Source: Mycolicibacterium pyrenivorans
GTDB taxonomy: Bacteria; Actinomycetota; Actinomycetes; Mycobacteriales; Mycobacteriaceae
NCBI RefSeq assembly: GCF_025821625.1
Contig: NZ_JACKSH010000026.1
Location: 80,714 to 144,713 of the forward strand
DNA length: 64,000 nucleotides
Direction: 5' to 3'
Shown here: positions 39,493 through 49,244 of the stretch, piece by piece
Numbering within the stretch: the stretch's first letter is position 1
How the letters are laid out: each line of letters opens with the position of its first letter
Notes under the pieces: generated by a model
The model's input: the letters and a program-made list of their open reading frames with translations, nothing else
Databases searched by the model: none
What the model was told of the DNA's origin: nothing
Program-made: the position numbers and the translations under genes

Positions 39493-40743
39493 ATGAGCAC
39501 ACCGACGATCGACGACGCCGCCAAGGTTCTGGCCGATCCCTCGGCGTACGCCGACGACCAACGGCTACACACGGCGCTGTCGCATCTGCGGGCGAACAAC
39601 CCGGTGGCGTGGGTGGACCAGCCGCCGTACCGCCCGTTCTGGGCGATCACCAAGCACGCCGACATCATGGCCGTCGAGCGCGCCAACGACCTGTTCCTGT
39701 CCGAACCACGGCCGGTGCTGGTCACCGCCGAAGCGGACGACCTCGCCAGGGCTCAACTCGAGGCGGGCATGGGCCTGCGCACCCTCATCCACATGGACGA
39801 CCCGCACCACCGCAAGGTGCGCGCCATCGGCGCCGACTGGTTCCGCCCGAAAGCCATGCGGGACTTGAAGGTCCGCGTCGACGAACTCGCCAAGCGCTAC
39901 GTCGACAAGATGCGCGACATCGGCCCCGAATGCGACTTCGTCACCGAGATCGCGGTGAACTTCCCGCTGTACGTGATCCTGTCGCTGCTCGGCCTGCCCG
40001 AAGAGGACTTCGGCCGGATGCACATGCTGACCCAGGAGATGTTCGGCGGCGACGACGACGAGTACAAGCGCGGCACCACGCCCGAGGAACAGATGGCGGT
40101 GCTGACCGACTTCTTCAACTACTTCGGGGCGCTGACGGCCGCGCGGCGCGCGAACCCGACCGACGATCTGGCCTCGGCGATCGCCAACGGCCTCGTCGAC
40201 GGCGAACTCATGTCGGACGTGGACACGCTGTCCTACTACGTCATCGTCGCCAGCGCCGGCCACGACACCACCAAGGACGCGATCTCCGGCGGGTTGCTCG
40301 CGCTCGTCGAGAACCCCGGCGAGCTGGCCCGCCTGAAAGGGAACCTGGACCTGATGCCGACCGCGGTCGAGGAGATGATCCGCTGGTCCACCCCGGTCAA
40401 GGAGTTCATGCGCACGGCAGCCGCCGACACCGAGGTGCGCGGCGTGCCGATCAAGGAAGGCGAATCCGTCTACCTCGCGTATGTGTCGGCCAACCGGGAC
40501 GAGGACATCTTCGACGAACCGTTCCGCTTCGACGTCGGCCGCGACCCGAACAAGCATCTCGCCTTCGGATACGGCGTGCACTTCTGCCTCGGAGCGGCTC
40601 TGGCCAGGATGGAGATGAACAGTCTGTTCACCGAACTCCTGCCCCGGCTGGACTCCATCGAACTTGCGGGCGAGCCCGAACTGTCGGCCACCACCTTCGT
40701 CGGCGGACTCAAGCACCTTCCTGTTCGCTACTCGCTGAGGTGA
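39493..40743 (+). CDS. cytochrome P450 (second of a tandem pair)
   Basis: 416 residues from ATG 39493 (MSTPTIDDAAKVLADPSAYADDQ), after GTGAGGAGCCCC. Key motifs are VASAGHDTTKDAISGG, EEMIRWSTPVKEFMR and HLAFGYGVHFCLGAALARMEM. Long stretches equal P450-1 (TPVKEFMRTA, IFDEPFRFDVGRDPNKHL). Differences lie in the B-C loop and after the I helix, which set substrate choice. Its 3' end overlaps the convergent tetR gene by 35 bp. Confidence 0.9.
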   Translation: MSTPTIDDAAKVLADPSAYADDQRLHTALSHLRANNPVAWVDQPPYRPFWAITKHADIMAVERANDLFLSEPRPVLVTAEADDLARAQLEAGMGLRTLIHMDDPHHRKVRAIGADWFRPKAMRDLKVRVDELAKRYVDKMRDIGPECDFVTEIAVNFPLYVILSLLGLPEEDFGRMHMLTQEMFGGDDDEYKRGTTPEEQMAVLTDFFNYFGALTAARRANPTDDLASAIANGLVDGELMSDVDTLSYYVIVASAGHDTTKDAISGGLLALVENPGELARLKGNLDLMPTAVEEMIRWSTPVKEFMRTAAADTEVRGVPIKEGESVYLAYVSANRDEDIFDEPFRFDVGRDPNKHLAFGYGVHFCLGAALARMEMNSLFTELLPRLDSIELAGEPELSATTFVGGLKHLPVRYSLR

Positions 40744-41371
40744 TTTCGGCGCCGGGCCGCTTGGCGAACGTACCCAGGAAGCCGTCGACGGCGGCGATCG
40801 CCACCGCCCGGTAGTCGAAGTCGGCCAACGTGCTGATCCGCCCGAAGGCCAGTGGGCCGATCAGCAGCGCGAAGGCCACCGCGCGATCGAACGGGGCCAG
40901 TTCCTCGGCTGCCTGAGGGCCGTCGAACAGCGCGTCGAACGGGGCGGAGTACTGCTCGGCGATCCGCTCGCGCAGCGACCACACCTCCCGTCCGCCCGCG
41001 CCCGCCTGCGTGGCGCTGGGCATCTCGGCGATGTCCGGCCCGAGGGACAGCCAGGCCATGGCGGTCAGCGTGGTCGGGGCCTCGGCGATCGATTCGGCCC
41101 ACTCGACCACGATCGCGAGGAGCCGATCCCGCAGGCTGCCGTCCTCGGGCGGCATCGGAGGCGGCGGGATGAGGCCGGTGAAGGCCGCTGCAACAAGATC
41201 ATTCGCGCTGGGGAAATGGCGGTACAGGGTGGCCCGCGCGACGTTGGCGCTGCGGGTCACGGCGTCCACCGTCACCGCGCCGGGCCCACCCGCGCGCAGC
41301 AGTGCGGTTGCGGCGTCGAGCAGCCGGGCGCGTGATCGGGCCGGGCGCGGGTCACCGGTTTCGGCGGTCAC
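40709..41371 (-). CDS. TetR-family regulator next to an efflux pump
   Basis: 220 residues from GTG 41371, which has GGAGGA at proper distance; the ORF's GTG 41380 almost abuts that site. N-terminal HTH: SRARLLDAATALLRAGGPGAVTVDAVTRSANVARATLYRHFPSANDLVAAAF. The ligand domain follows. It is divergent from the MFS pump with a repeat-bearing 80-bp gap, the LfrR/LfrA-like arrangement in mycobacteria, so it probably represses the pump. It may also act on the P450 palindromes, but those differ in sequence from the repeats in its own promoter. Confidence 0.82.
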   Translation of the reverse strand: MTAETGDPRPARSRARLLDAATALLRAGGPGAVTVDAVTRSANVARATLYRHFPSANDLVAAAFTGLIPPPPMPPEDGSLRDRLLAIVVEWAESIAEAPTTLTAMAWLSLGPDIAEMPSATQAGAGGREVWSLRERIAEQYSAPFDALFDGPQAAEELAPFDRAVAFALLIGPLAFGRISTLADFDYRAVAIAAVDGFLGTFAKRPGAEITSASSEQEGA

Positions 41372-41394
41372 CGTTTCCACCTCCTCCCGACCGG

Positions 41395-41425
41395 GTACAA
41401 GACTGACGGTCTCTGTACGAGACTG
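41395..41425. promoter_or_regulatory. operator-like repeats between tetR and the MFS gene
   Basis: GTACAAGACTG (41395-41405) and GTACGAGACTG (41415-41425) are near-identical direct repeats with a 20-bp period. GTACA at 41395 also pairs with TGTAC at 41414-41418 to give an imperfect palindrome. The location between divergent genes fits a TetR operator. Confidence 0.55.
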
Positions 41426-41463
41426 TTAGGCTCGAAACTACCTCCTGCCGAGAGAGAGACGAC

Positions 41464-43065
41464 ATGGTCGACACCCTCGACGGGTCTGCACAGGATATCG
41501 ACGCCGAGATCGCAGCCCTGTCCAGGCGCCAGCGGATCTGGCTGCTGGTCATCGCCAGCGTGGACGTGCTGCTGGTGATCGCGTCGATGGTCGCCCTCAA
41601 CGCCGCCCTGCCCGACCTGGCGGTCCAGACCTCGGCGACCCAGACCCAACTCACCTGGGTCATCGACGGCTACACGCTGGCGCTGGCGTGTCTGCTGCTG
41701 CCCGCGGGCGCGATCGGTGACCGCTACGGCCGCCGCGGCGCCCTGCTCGTCGGGCTGGCGATCTTCGCGCTGGCCTCGGTGGCCCCGACCGTGCTGGACA
41801 GTCCGACGCAGATCATCGTCGCCCGCGCCGTCGCAGGTGTCGGCGCGGCGTTCATCATGCCCGCGACCCTGTCGCTGCTGACCGCGGCGTTCCCGAAAGC
41901 CGAGCGCAACAAGGCCGTCGGCATCTGGGCCGGCGTGGCGGGTTCCGGCGCGATCTTCGGCTTCCTCGGCACCGGGCTCCTCCTGGAGTTCTTCGCGTGG
42001 CAGTCCATCTTCTACGCGTTCGCCGCCGGGGCGGCCCTGATGTTCGCGCTCACCTGCACCATCGGGTCGTCGCGCGACGAGACCGCGACACCGATCGACT
42101 GGCCGGGCGCCGCGCTGATCGGCGCCGCGATCGCGGTGTTCGTGCTCGGTGTGGTGGAGGCGCCGGCCCGCGGCTGGACCGATCCGATCGTCTACGGGTG
42201 CATCGCCGCCGGCGTGGCACTGGCCGTCGCCTTCGCGCTGGTACAGCTGCGTCGCAGGCACCCCCTTCTCGACGTCAGGCTCTTCAGCCGCCCCGATTTC
42301 GCGACCGGCGCGGTGGGCATCACGTTGCTGTTCTTCGGCAATTTCGGGTTCTTCTTCGTCGAGATGCAGTACATGCAGCTGGTGATGGGTTACACCCCGC
42401 TGCAGACCGCGTTCGCGCTGGCGCCGCTGGCGATCCCGGTGCTGATCCTCGGCGGGACCATGCACCTCTACCTGCCCAAGGTGGGACTGCGCGTCGCGGT
42501 GACCGCCGGGTTGCTGCTGATCGCCGCCGGACTGTTCCTGCTGCGCTTCCTCGACGGGGAGTCGACCTATCTGGATCTCGCATGGCCCCTGCTGATCACC
42601 GCGTCGGGCATCGGATTGTGCACCGCACCAACGACTTCGGCGATCATGGGGGCGGTGCCCGACGAGAAGCAGGGTGTCGCCTCCGCGGTCAACGACGCCA
42701 CTCGCGAGATCGGCGCCGCCCTGGGAATCGCCGTCGCGGGCTCGGTCCTGGCAGCGGGTTATCACCACGCCCTGTCACCGGATCTGGGCCTGTTCCCCGA
42801 GCAGGTCCGCCCCGCGGTCAGCGACTCCCTGGCCTACGCGCTGTCCCTGGCCGACCAGATGGGTCCCCGCGGCGCCGAGCTGGCCCAGCTCGCAGAGACG
42901 GCGTTCCTGCACGCGATGAACCAGGCGCTGCTGGTGCTGTCCGTGGTGCTCGTCGTCGCGGCCGTCTTCGTCGCCGTCTGGTCGCCGGGACGTGACGGTC
43001 GTCAGTCCCGCGCCGTCCGTAGGCTGCGGACAGCGGGACCACTCGCCGGGCTCACCCGGCGGTGA
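41464..43065 (+). CDS. MFS drug efflux transporter, DHA2 (EmrB/QacA, LfrA-like) type
   Basis: 533 residues with about 14 membrane segments. Motif A is PAGAIGDRYGRRGALLVG after TM2, motif B-like IIVARAVAGVGAAFIMPATLSLL, motif C-like KAVGIWAGVAGSGAIFGFLGTGLL. It is a proton-coupled exporter of cationic or amphipathic compounds by family. The divergent TetR gene is its likely repressor. The 3' end runs into a triplicated 26-bp repeat that supplies its last codons and stop. Confidence 0.9.
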   Translation: MVDTLDGSAQDIDAEIAALSRRQRIWLLVIASVDVLLVIASMVALNAALPDLAVQTSATQTQLTWVIDGYTLALACLLLPAGAIGDRYGRRGALLVGLAIFALASVAPTVLDSPTQIIVARAVAGVGAAFIMPATLSLLTAAFPKAERNKAVGIWAGVAGSGAIFGFLGTGLLLEFFAWQSIFYAFAAGAALMFALTCTIGSSRDETATPIDWPGAALIGAAIAVFVLGVVEAPARGWTDPIVYGCIAAGVALAVAFALVQLRRRHPLLDVRLFSRPDFATGAVGITLLFFGNFGFFFVEMQYMQLVMGYTPLQTAFALAPLAIPVLILGGTMHLYLPKVGLRVAVTAGLLLIAAGLFLLRFLDGESTYLDLAWPLLITASGIGLCTAPTTSAIMGAVPDEKQGVASAVNDATREIGAALGIAVAGSVLAAGYHHALSPDLGLFPEQVRPAVSDSLAYALSLADQMGPRGAELAQLAETAFLHAMNQALLVLSVVLVVAAVFVAVWSPGRDGRQSRAVRRLRTAGPLAGLTRR

Positions 43066-43119
43066 CATTCGCCGGGCTCACCCGGCGGTGACATTCGCCG
43101 GGCTCACCCGGCGGTGACA
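43044..43119. repeat. three tandem copies of a 26-bp hairpin unit, bidirectional terminator
   Basis: Unit CGCCGGGCTCACCCGGCGGT plus GACATT starts at 43044, 43070 and 43096; the third copy decays after GACA at 43119. Each unit folds as GCCGGG-CTCA-CCCGGC. The first unit contains the MFS stop and the third covers the mftG stop from the other side, so convergent transcripts meet in a triplicated hairpin. Confidence 0.8.
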
Positions 43120-44537
43120 AACTCGGCCGCGCGGTGGCCGGCCATCACGATCGTCGCGTGCGGCCCGCGACTGGGGATCGCGGGCAGGATCGAGCCGTCG
43201 ACCACCCACAGACCGTCGATCCCGAATACCCGGCAGCGGGTGTCGACGACGGCGCCGGTATCGCCGTCACCGCCCATCCGCGCGGTGCCGCACAGGTGTT
43301 GGGAGGTGGCCCACGACGCTTCGGATTGCACTGTGGAGCCGGCGATTTCGTGCGCGAGCTCGGCTCCCGAGCGCAGCAGCGCCACATCGTCGGTCTCGCT
43401 GTCGTACCGATGCTCGATCACCGGATCGACATCGGGATCCGCCGACGCGAGCGCGACCCGGCCCCTGGACCGGGGGCGCATCAACGTCACCCCGAGGTGC
43501 GGCTGATCGGACGGGTCGTGACGGGGGCCGCTCGTCATGGCGCCGAAGCCCGCCGTGTACGGCCTGATCTCCAGCCCGTCGTCGGTGGTCAGCACGGATT
43601 CCAGCGGCGGGACGCCGTGCGTGGGCGGCCAGTTCACCGGCAACACCCACTCCGGGTGGTCGACGGTGCCGACGCCGACGGGAAGGTCGGCCTCGACGGG
43701 CACTCCCAGCGACCGCAGCGCCTGCGCAGGCCCGATGCCCGACAGCATCAGCAGGTGCGCCGAGCCGATGGCCCCGGCCGACAGCACGATCCGGTCGGCG
43801 GTCAGGACGGTCGCACCATCGGGGCCGACGCACTCCAGCCCGCCGGCCCGTCCGTCGGCGATCAGGATCCGTCGGACCCGGGTGTCGGGCAGCAGCGTGA
43901 GGTTCGACCGGTGCAACGCGGGCGCCAGGAACGCGCCGCCGGGCCCCACCCGGGTTCCGCCGTCGATGTTCAGCGGCACCGCACCCACCCCCGGTGGCAG
44001 TGGCCGGTCCGGCGTCGACCCGTTGAGGTCGGCGATCCAGCCGAAGCCGGCCGCTTGCACAGATTCGACGAATGCCGCAGTGCAGCCGTCGAATTCGGCC
44101 ACCCGCCGCACCGTGATCGGCCCGTCGGAACCGTGCAGCGGGTTGTCGAAGTCGAGGTCGTTCTCGATGGCCTTGAAGTGCGGCAGGACCTCCGCCCAGG
44201 ACCAGCCGTCGACCGCCCAGCCGTCGACGTCGGTGGGCAGCGCCCGGCAGAAGTAGCCGCCGTTGACGGCACCGGACCCGCCGACCACGGCGCCGCGCAT
44301 GATCTGTGCGTAGCGTTTCGGCGCGTCGGTCAGGGTGGTGGGATAGCGTTTGACCACCGAACTCGCGAGGCCGATCGGAAGGCGCAGGCCGTCGGTGATC
44401 TGCGTGTGCACGCGGGGGTCAGAAGGTCCGGGGCCGGACTCAACGACGGTCACGCGGCACCGCTGGTCCGCGGAAAGCCGTTCCGCCAGGACTGATCCTG
44501 CGCTTCCGGCACCGACGATCAGGACATCGCTGTGCAA
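43104..44537 (-). CDS. mftG: mycofactocin dehydrogenase MftG (GMC oxidoreductase)
   Basis: 477 residues. FAD-binding VLIVGAGSAGSVLAERLS, GMC signature GAVVGGSGAVNGGYF, and the C-terminal catalytic region ATSQHLCGTARMGGDGDTGAVVDTRCRVFGIDGLWVVDGSILP...GPHATIVMAGHRAAEFV. MftG is reported to link reduced mycofactocin to the respiratory chain. It ends the mftA-G operon, 8 nt after mftF. Confidence 0.92.
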   Translation of the reverse strand: MHSDVLIVGAGSAGSVLAERLSADQRCRVTVVESGPGPSDPRVHTQITDGLRLPIGLASSVVKRYPTTLTDAPKRYAQIMRGAVVGGSGAVNGGYFCRALPTDVDGWAVDGWSWAEVLPHFKAIENDLDFDNPLHGSDGPITVRRVAEFDGCTAAFVESVQAAGFGWIADLNGSTPDRPLPPGVGAVPLNIDGGTRVGPGGAFLAPALHRSNLTLLPDTRVRRILIADGRAGGLECVGPDGATVLTADRIVLSAGAIGSAHLLMLSGIGPAQALRSLGVPVEADLPVGVGTVDHPEWVLPVNWPPTHGVPPLESVLTTDDGLEIRPYTAGFGAMTSGPRHDPSDQPHLGVTLMRPRSRGRVALASADPDVDPVIEHRYDSETDDVALLRSGAELAHEIAGSTVQSEASWATSQHLCGTARMGGDGDTGAVVDTRCRVFGIDGLWVVDGSILPAIPSRGPHATIVMAGHRAAEFVTAG

Positions 44538-44545
44538 GACGGGCT

Positions 44546-45958
44546 TCAGGTCCTGATCTGCGGCTTGAGGGCACCGGCGTGACGTTCACGCACGACGCCG
44601 CTCCAGAGCCCGAGACCATAGGCGATGTCGTCGAGCCGCTTGAGCAGGATGTAGGTGAACACGCCGACCCGCTTCGTGTCGTCGTCGGCGTTGCCGTTGC
44701 GGGTGACCCAGTCGAACACGCCGTCCAACACCGCGGCCACCACCACCACCTGACGGCAGCGACGCGAGACCAGTGCGGCGACCAGGGCGATCGGCCAGTA
44801 ATGCCTGCAGATCGCGGACGCCAGCTGCAGGGCCGCCGACCACAACCCGTGCGCGGCGACGACCGCCACCTCCATGGGTTCGGTCTGCACGCTCGACAGT
44901 GTCTTGGCGATCCGTTGGCCGGTGATGGCCGCGACGACCGCCGACGCCAGGTAGCCGAGGCACGAGCCGATGGCCGCAAGCATCCAGACGACCAGCGTCC
45001 AGCCCGAGATCACCAGCGGGGCGGTCTTCCCGGGATGCCGGATCGCCAGCGGCGCCGCGGACTCCCCGTAGAAAGACTTGCGGGCAAACCACTTTCGCAG
45101 CTCGGTGCGATGATCATGGGCCACCGTCGCGACGGGTTCGTAACGCAGCCGGGCACCCGCCTCGTTCAGCCGCCAGCACAGGTCGACGTCCTCACCGGAC
45201 TGAAGCGACTCGTCGAAGCCGCCGAGGTCGATGATCGTGCGGCGCCGGCAGACGATCGCCGCGCTCGGCACATAGGACACCGTCCCGAACGGGACGACCG
45301 GTGCCTCGCGCAATCCCAGGTCCAGCGACGAACGCACCGCCTCGTAGCGCGCGACGACGCTGTCGGACCGGTGCAGCGCGACGATCCGCGGCGCCACCAG
45401 GGCCACCGCGGGATCGCAGAAGTGCCCGAGCAGGGCTTCCAGCCAACCGCGGCGGGGCACCACATCCGAATCCAGGAAGGCGACGAAGTCGGTGCCACAT
45501 GCCCTCATGCCGGCGTTCCGCGCCGCGGCCGGCCCCTTGCTGCGCGGGTTCCGCAGGATTCGCACGTCGCAGTGCATGCCCTCGAAGTCGGCCTCGGCAA
45601 CCGGTGTCACCGACCCGTCGTCGACGATGACCACGCGCAGCCCGCGCAACGAAGCGACCAACCTTGTCAGCCCAGAAGGGTTGTCCCGCACGGGTATAAC
45701 GACGGTCACGTCCCGGTGCGACGGTCCGCTCAACGGTCGGGGGTGGGCGACGGTGGCATCCAGCAGGGTGCGTGCCAACTGTGCGCTGACGGCGTCGTGC
45801 ACCTCCAGCCTGCCGCCGGTGAGCATGGTCTGCGCGGCAGGAGCCAGCCGGAGAAGTCGAGTGGGCGAACCGCCGAGCAGCGCCGCGCCCTCGCCCAGGA
45901 CCCGCACCCGTCGATCCACCTGAACGGCGAACCCGTCGGGAAGGCGCGGCCCTGTCAC
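44546..45958 (-). CDS. mftF: mycofactocin glycosyltransferase MftF
   Basis: 470 residues from GTG 45958, which overlaps the mftE stop (GTGA); this start gives [21 protein letters not shown], matching the family start. GT2 domain: [70 protein letters not shown]-terminal membrane helices follow. It adds the beta-1,4-glucose chain to premycofactocin. Confidence 0.94.
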   Translation of the reverse strand: MTGPRLPDGFAVQVDRRVRVLGEGAALLGGSPTRLLRLAPAAQTMLTGGRLEVHDAVSAQLARTLLDATVAHPRPLSGPSHRDVTVVIPVRDNPSGLTRLVASLRGLRVVIVDDGSVTPVAEADFEGMHCDVRILRNPRSKGPAAARNAGMRACGTDFVAFLDSDVVPRRGWLEALLGHFCDPAVALVAPRIVALHRSDSVVARYEAVRSSLDLGLREAPVVPFGTVSYVPSAAIVCRRRTIIDLGGFDESLQSGEDVDLCWRLNEAGARLRYEPVATVAHDHRTELRKWFARKSFYGESAAPLAIRHPGKTAPLVISGWTLVVWMLAAIGSCLGYLASAVVAAITGQRIAKTLSSVQTEPMEVAVVAAHGLWSAALQLASAICRHYWPIALVAALVSRRCRQVVVVAAVLDGVFDWVTRNGNADDDTKRVGVFTYILLKRLDDIAYGLGLWSGVVRERHAGALKPQIRT

Positions 45959-46698
45959 CTCAACATCCCCTCGTGATCGGGTGCCCACCGGATGATCCCC
46001 CCCTGACATGCGTCAACCATCTCGGCAAAGATTCTCCTCCCCTCCTCCGCTGTCGCCGTGGTCGGGTCCCCGAGGACTCCCAGCGAACTGACGGCGGCGA
46101 CTCCCCCGCGGAGCATCTCGGGCATCAGCTCCGACAGCGGCGCCCGGTTGCCCGGAGTTCGCTGATCCTGCCTGACGACGCCCGGCGAAATATGTAGCAA
46201 TACAGATGTTTCGGCGTGGCCGGCGTGTGCGTCGGCGTTGCTGGCGTTGCAGGAACACCACGCCGCGTCGCGTCCCTCGTACCGCAGCAGTGTCACCGCG
46301 CGGCGCAGCGCGGCCACGTTGCCCCCGTGGCCGTTGACGAAAACCAGGCGCGACGCCCACTGACAGGCGGACCGGGCGAACTCCACGAGCAGTTCCGCCA
46401 GTACCGATGTGCCAATCGAGACGGTGCCCGCGAAACCCTCGTGTTCGCCGCTGGCGCCGTAGCCGATGGCCGGGGCGACCAGCCAGTCGGATTCACTGTC
46501 GGCACGCAGGCGGGCAGCGAGGACGTCGGCGACCGCGGTGGCGATGCGGGTGTCGGTGTCCAGCGGCAGGTGGGGTCCATGCTGCTCGGTGGAGCCTACC
46601 GGGACGACCAGCGCGGGCGACATGTTCTGCAGCTGCCTCGACGTTGAGTCCCCTAGCTCGCTGGGGATTGCCACGCGACGATGGTAGGCCGAATTCAC
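45955..46698 (-). CDS. mftE: mycofactocin peptidase MftE (creatininase family)
   Basis: 247 residues from GTG 46698 ([19 protein letters not shown]), by match to the family start; the ORF upstream is read-through. Metal and active-site motifs: [66 protein letters not shown]. It releases the modified Val-Tyr core from MftA. There is a 143-bp gap after mftD, unusual in this tight operon, containing a 21-bp palindrome close to the start. Confidence 0.93.
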   Translation of the reverse strand: MNSAYHRRVAIPSELGDSTSRQLQNMSPALVVPVGSTEQHGPHLPLDTDTRIATAVADVLAARLRADSESDWLVAPAIGYGASGEHEGFAGTVSIGTSVLAELLVEFARSACQWASRLVFVNGHGGNVAALRRAVTLLRYEGRDAAWCSCNASNADAHAGHAETSVLLHISPGVVRQDQRTPGNRAPLSELMPEMLRGGVAAVSSLGVLGDPTTATAEEGRRIFAEMVDACQGGIIRWAPDHEGMLR

Positions 46699-46703
46699 CT
46701 GGT

Positions 46704-46724
46704 ATGCGCCAAATGTTGGCGCAT
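46704..46724. promoter_or_regulatory. perfect 21-bp palindrome upstream of mftE
   Basis: ATGCGCCAA (46704-46712), ATG, TTGGCGCAT (46716-46724). Its edge is 5 bp from the mftE GTG, covering where a ribosome site should be, and no good Shine-Dalgarno is otherwise visible. It may be an operator of an internal promoter or an RNA hairpin tuning mftE translation. Confidence 0.55.
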
Positions 46725-46841
46725 GGGTGGTTATTGATTTCAGGTCGGTGTGGTCGGCGGCCGATCCGGGATTCACGCCAGCCCCCTGCGCCACGCCTGT
46801 CCCAGGTTCCTGATCGCCGATTCGGCCCGCGCCGAATGCGC

Positions 46842-48017
46842 TCAGACGCCGAGTGTGCGGGTGAAACCGTCGGGGACCAGGATGTCCTCGCGCGTCAGCT
46901 CGTGGATCGAAGATTTGCCAAGCCCGAGCAGTGCCGAGTCGATTCCGCCCCGCAGGATGTCGAGCACGTTCTCGACACCCGCCTGGCCGTTGGCGGCCAG
47001 ACCCCACAGGTAGGCCCGGCCGATCATGACAGCCCTGGCGCCGAGCGCGACAGCCTTGACGACGTCGCTGCCGCGGCGGATGCCGCCGTCCAGCAAAACC
47101 TCGACCTGGTCGCCCACTGCATCGGCGATGGCCGGCAGGCACCGGATCGCCGCCGGGGTCCCGTCGAGGTTGTTTCCGCCGTGATTGGACACCGTGAGCG
47201 CCGAAACACCCGCGTCGACAGCGCGTTTGGCATCATCGACGCGCACCATGCCCTTGAGCAGGAACGGCCCGCCCCACTGCTCGCGCAGCCAGGCCACGTC
47301 CTCCCAGGTCGGAGGCGGGGTGCCCATCCACTGCCCATACGCCTCGAAGAACGTGGGACCGGGCTCTCCGCGCCTGCCCTGGTTGGGTACCCGCAGGTCC
47401 GGGGGGCGCAGGGTCTTCGCGAAGCTGAAGAACCAGCGCGGTTTGGTGATCACCTCGGGCGACATCTTGAGGATGGTCTTGAGGTCCATCCGCTCGGGGA
47501 TCTTGGGGCTGCCCCAGTCGCGGCCGTGCGAGAAGCTCCAGTCGGTGGTCAGGATCAGCCCGACGGCCCCTGCCGCCCTGGCTCGCTCCATGCGCGCCAG
47601 GATGTCGTCGCGGCTGCCCAGCCAGTAGATCTGGAAGAAGATCTTGTCGTTGACCGCGGTGACTTCCTCCATCGGCTTGCTGGCGAAGGACGAGAGCCCC
47701 ATCGCGGTGCCCCGCGCTGCCGCCGCACGCGCCACCGCAACCTCACCGTCGGGGTCGACCGCCTGCACGCCGGTCGGTGAGATGATGACGGGCAGCGAAA
47801 TATCCTGGCCCATCACCGTTGTCGCCATGTCCCGCTTCTCGGTGCCGCCGACGACATGCGGGGCGAAGCCGAGCTGCGCGAACGACTCGACGTTGTCGGA
47901 GACCGTCACGCCCTTCTCGCTTGCCGAGATCAGCGACGCATAGGCAGACTTGGGGAGCCGCTTCTTCGCCCGCTGCTGGGCGATGGCGACGGTTTCGAAC
48001 CAGGTATCACGTGCCAT
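46842..48017 (-). CDS. mftD: mycofactocin FMN-dependent dehydrogenase MftD
   Basis: 391 residues of the alpha-hydroxyacid oxidase family (also annotated lldD1). FMN-site motifs: FQIYWLGSRDD, LILTTDWSFSHGRDW, KGMVRVDDAKRAVDAG, SNHGGNNLDGTPAAIRCLP (active His) and DGGIRRGSDVVKAVALGARAVMIGR. It oxidises the AHDP core to premycofactocin. 3 nt after mftC. Confidence 0.94.
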   Translation of the reverse strand: MARDTWFETVAIAQQRAKKRLPKSAYASLISASEKGVTVSDNVESFAQLGFAPHVVGGTEKRDMATTVMGQDISLPVIISPTGVQAVDPDGEVAVARAAAARGTAMGLSSFASKPMEEVTAVNDKIFFQIYWLGSRDDILARMERARAAGAVGLILTTDWSFSHGRDWGSPKIPERMDLKTILKMSPEVITKPRWFFSFAKTLRPPDLRVPNQGRRGEPGPTFFEAYGQWMGTPPPTWEDVAWLREQWGGPFLLKGMVRVDDAKRAVDAGVSALTVSNHGGNNLDGTPAAIRCLPAIADAVGDQVEVLLDGGIRRGSDVVKAVALGARAVMIGRAYLWGLAANGQAGVENVLDILRGGIDSALLGLGKSSIHELTREDILVPDGFTRTLGV

Positions 48018-48020
48018 GGG

Positions 48021-49244
48021 TTACACAGGACTTTCGTTGCAGAACTTCGTCGGAGGCGCTCCGGCGCCGACCGGGCGCCGGGGAGGAGCGCTCAGCAGTG
48101 TGAGCGGGATGGGGCCTGACGGCTTGTTGCGGCCGCCGGCGCGGGAGTGGTCGACGCTGGACTTCGGCTTGTCGCGCTCGCGCGCCAGCGCCGGCTCGCC
48201 GTAGCCCTCGACGCACTCCGGGTCCGGGCCGTCGAGCGGCAGACCGGTGAAGAACTTGGCGGCCATGCAGCCGCCCCGGCACGCGTCGTAGTGCCCGCAC
48301 CCGCTGCACGCGCCTGCCGACTGTGGCTCGCGCAGCTCGCGGAACAGCGTGGAGTTCTGCCACACATTCTGGAAACCGCTATCGGACAGCACGTTTCCAG
48401 CGAGGAACTTCTCGTGAATGGCGAACGGGCAGGCGTAGACGTCGCCCACCGGGTCGATCAGGCAAACCACCCGGCCCGCGCCGCACAGGTTCAGACCGGC
48501 CAGCGCACCCGGCTCACCGAGCCCCGACAGGTGGAAGAACGAGTCACCGGTGAGCACCCGCTCGCCGTTGGCCACCAGCCAGTCGTACAGCTCGACCTGC
48601 TGGGCGGACGTGGGGTGCAGTTCGTCCCAGACGTCGGCACCCCGGCCCGACGGCCGCAGCCGGGTGATGCGCAGCGTCGCGCCGTAGGTGTCGGCCAGCG
48701 CCTTGAAGTCATCGAGCTGGTCGACGTTGTGGCGGGTCACCACCACGGAGATCTTGGCGTCGGAGAAGCCGGCGTCCCGCAGGTTCTCCAGTGCGCGCAT
48801 CGCCATCGCGAAGGAGCCGGGGCCGCGCACCGCGTCGTTGACCTCGGCGGTGGCGCCGTCCAGGGAGATCTGCACGTCGACGTAGTCGCTGGCAGCCAGC
48901 TTCGCGGCCACTTCGGGGGTGATCCGCACCCCGTTGGTGGAGAATTTCACCCCGACATGATGGGCGGTCGCATAGTCGACGAGCTCCCAGAAGTCCGACC
49001 GCACAGTCGGTTCGCCGCCGCCGATGTTCACATAGAACACCTGCATGCGTTCCAGCTCGTCGATGATGTCCTTGCATTGCTGCGTGGACAACTCCCGCGG
49101 ATCGCGCTTGCCCGAGGACGACAGGCAGTGCACGCAGGAGAGGTTGCAGGCGTAGGTCAGTTCCCACGTCAGGCAGATCGGCGCGTCCAGGCCGCGCTCG
49201 AACTGATCGACCAGCCGGGGGACGGGCTGGATGGCGGTGGTCAT
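48021..49244 (-). CDS. mftC: mycofactocin radical SAM maturase MftC
   Basis: 407 residues. Radical SAM cluster CxxxCxxC in ELTYACNLSCVHCLSSSGK; SPASM-domain cysteines in LCGAGRVVCLIDPVGDVYACPF and CSGCGHYDACRGGCMAAKFF. It decarboxylates and cyclises the C-terminal Val-Tyr of MftA with help from MftB. It is coupled to mftB by a 4-nt overlap. The C-terminal ~40 residues are low in similarity to anything I recognise. Confidence 0.95.
   Translation of the reverse strand: MTTAIQPVPRLVDQFERGLDAPICLTWELTYACNLSCVHCLSSSGKRDPRELSTQQCKDIIDELERMQVFYVNIGGGEPTVRSDFWELVDYATAHHVGVKFSTNGVRITPEVAAKLAASDYVDVQISLDGATAEVNDAVRGPGSFAMAMRALENLRDAGFSDAKISVVVTRHNVDQLDDFKALADTYGATLRITRLRPSGRGADVWDELHPTSAQQVELYDWLVANGERVLTGDSFFHLSGLGEPGALAGLNLCGAGRVVCLIDPVGDVYACPFAIHEKFLAGNVLSDSGFQNVWQNSTLFRELREPQSAGACSGCGHYDACRGGCMAAKFFTGLPLDGPDPECVEGYGEPALARERDKPKSSVDHSRAGGRNKPSGPIPLTLLSAPPRRPVGAGAPPTKFCNESPV

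Noticed and set aside
45955..47142. A 395-residue mftE and a 394-residue mftB from the longest ORFs
   Set aside because: The extra N-terminal parts overlap mftD or mftA/mftR in another frame and are not protein-like. Family-length starts with conserved sequence exist at 46698 and 49537.
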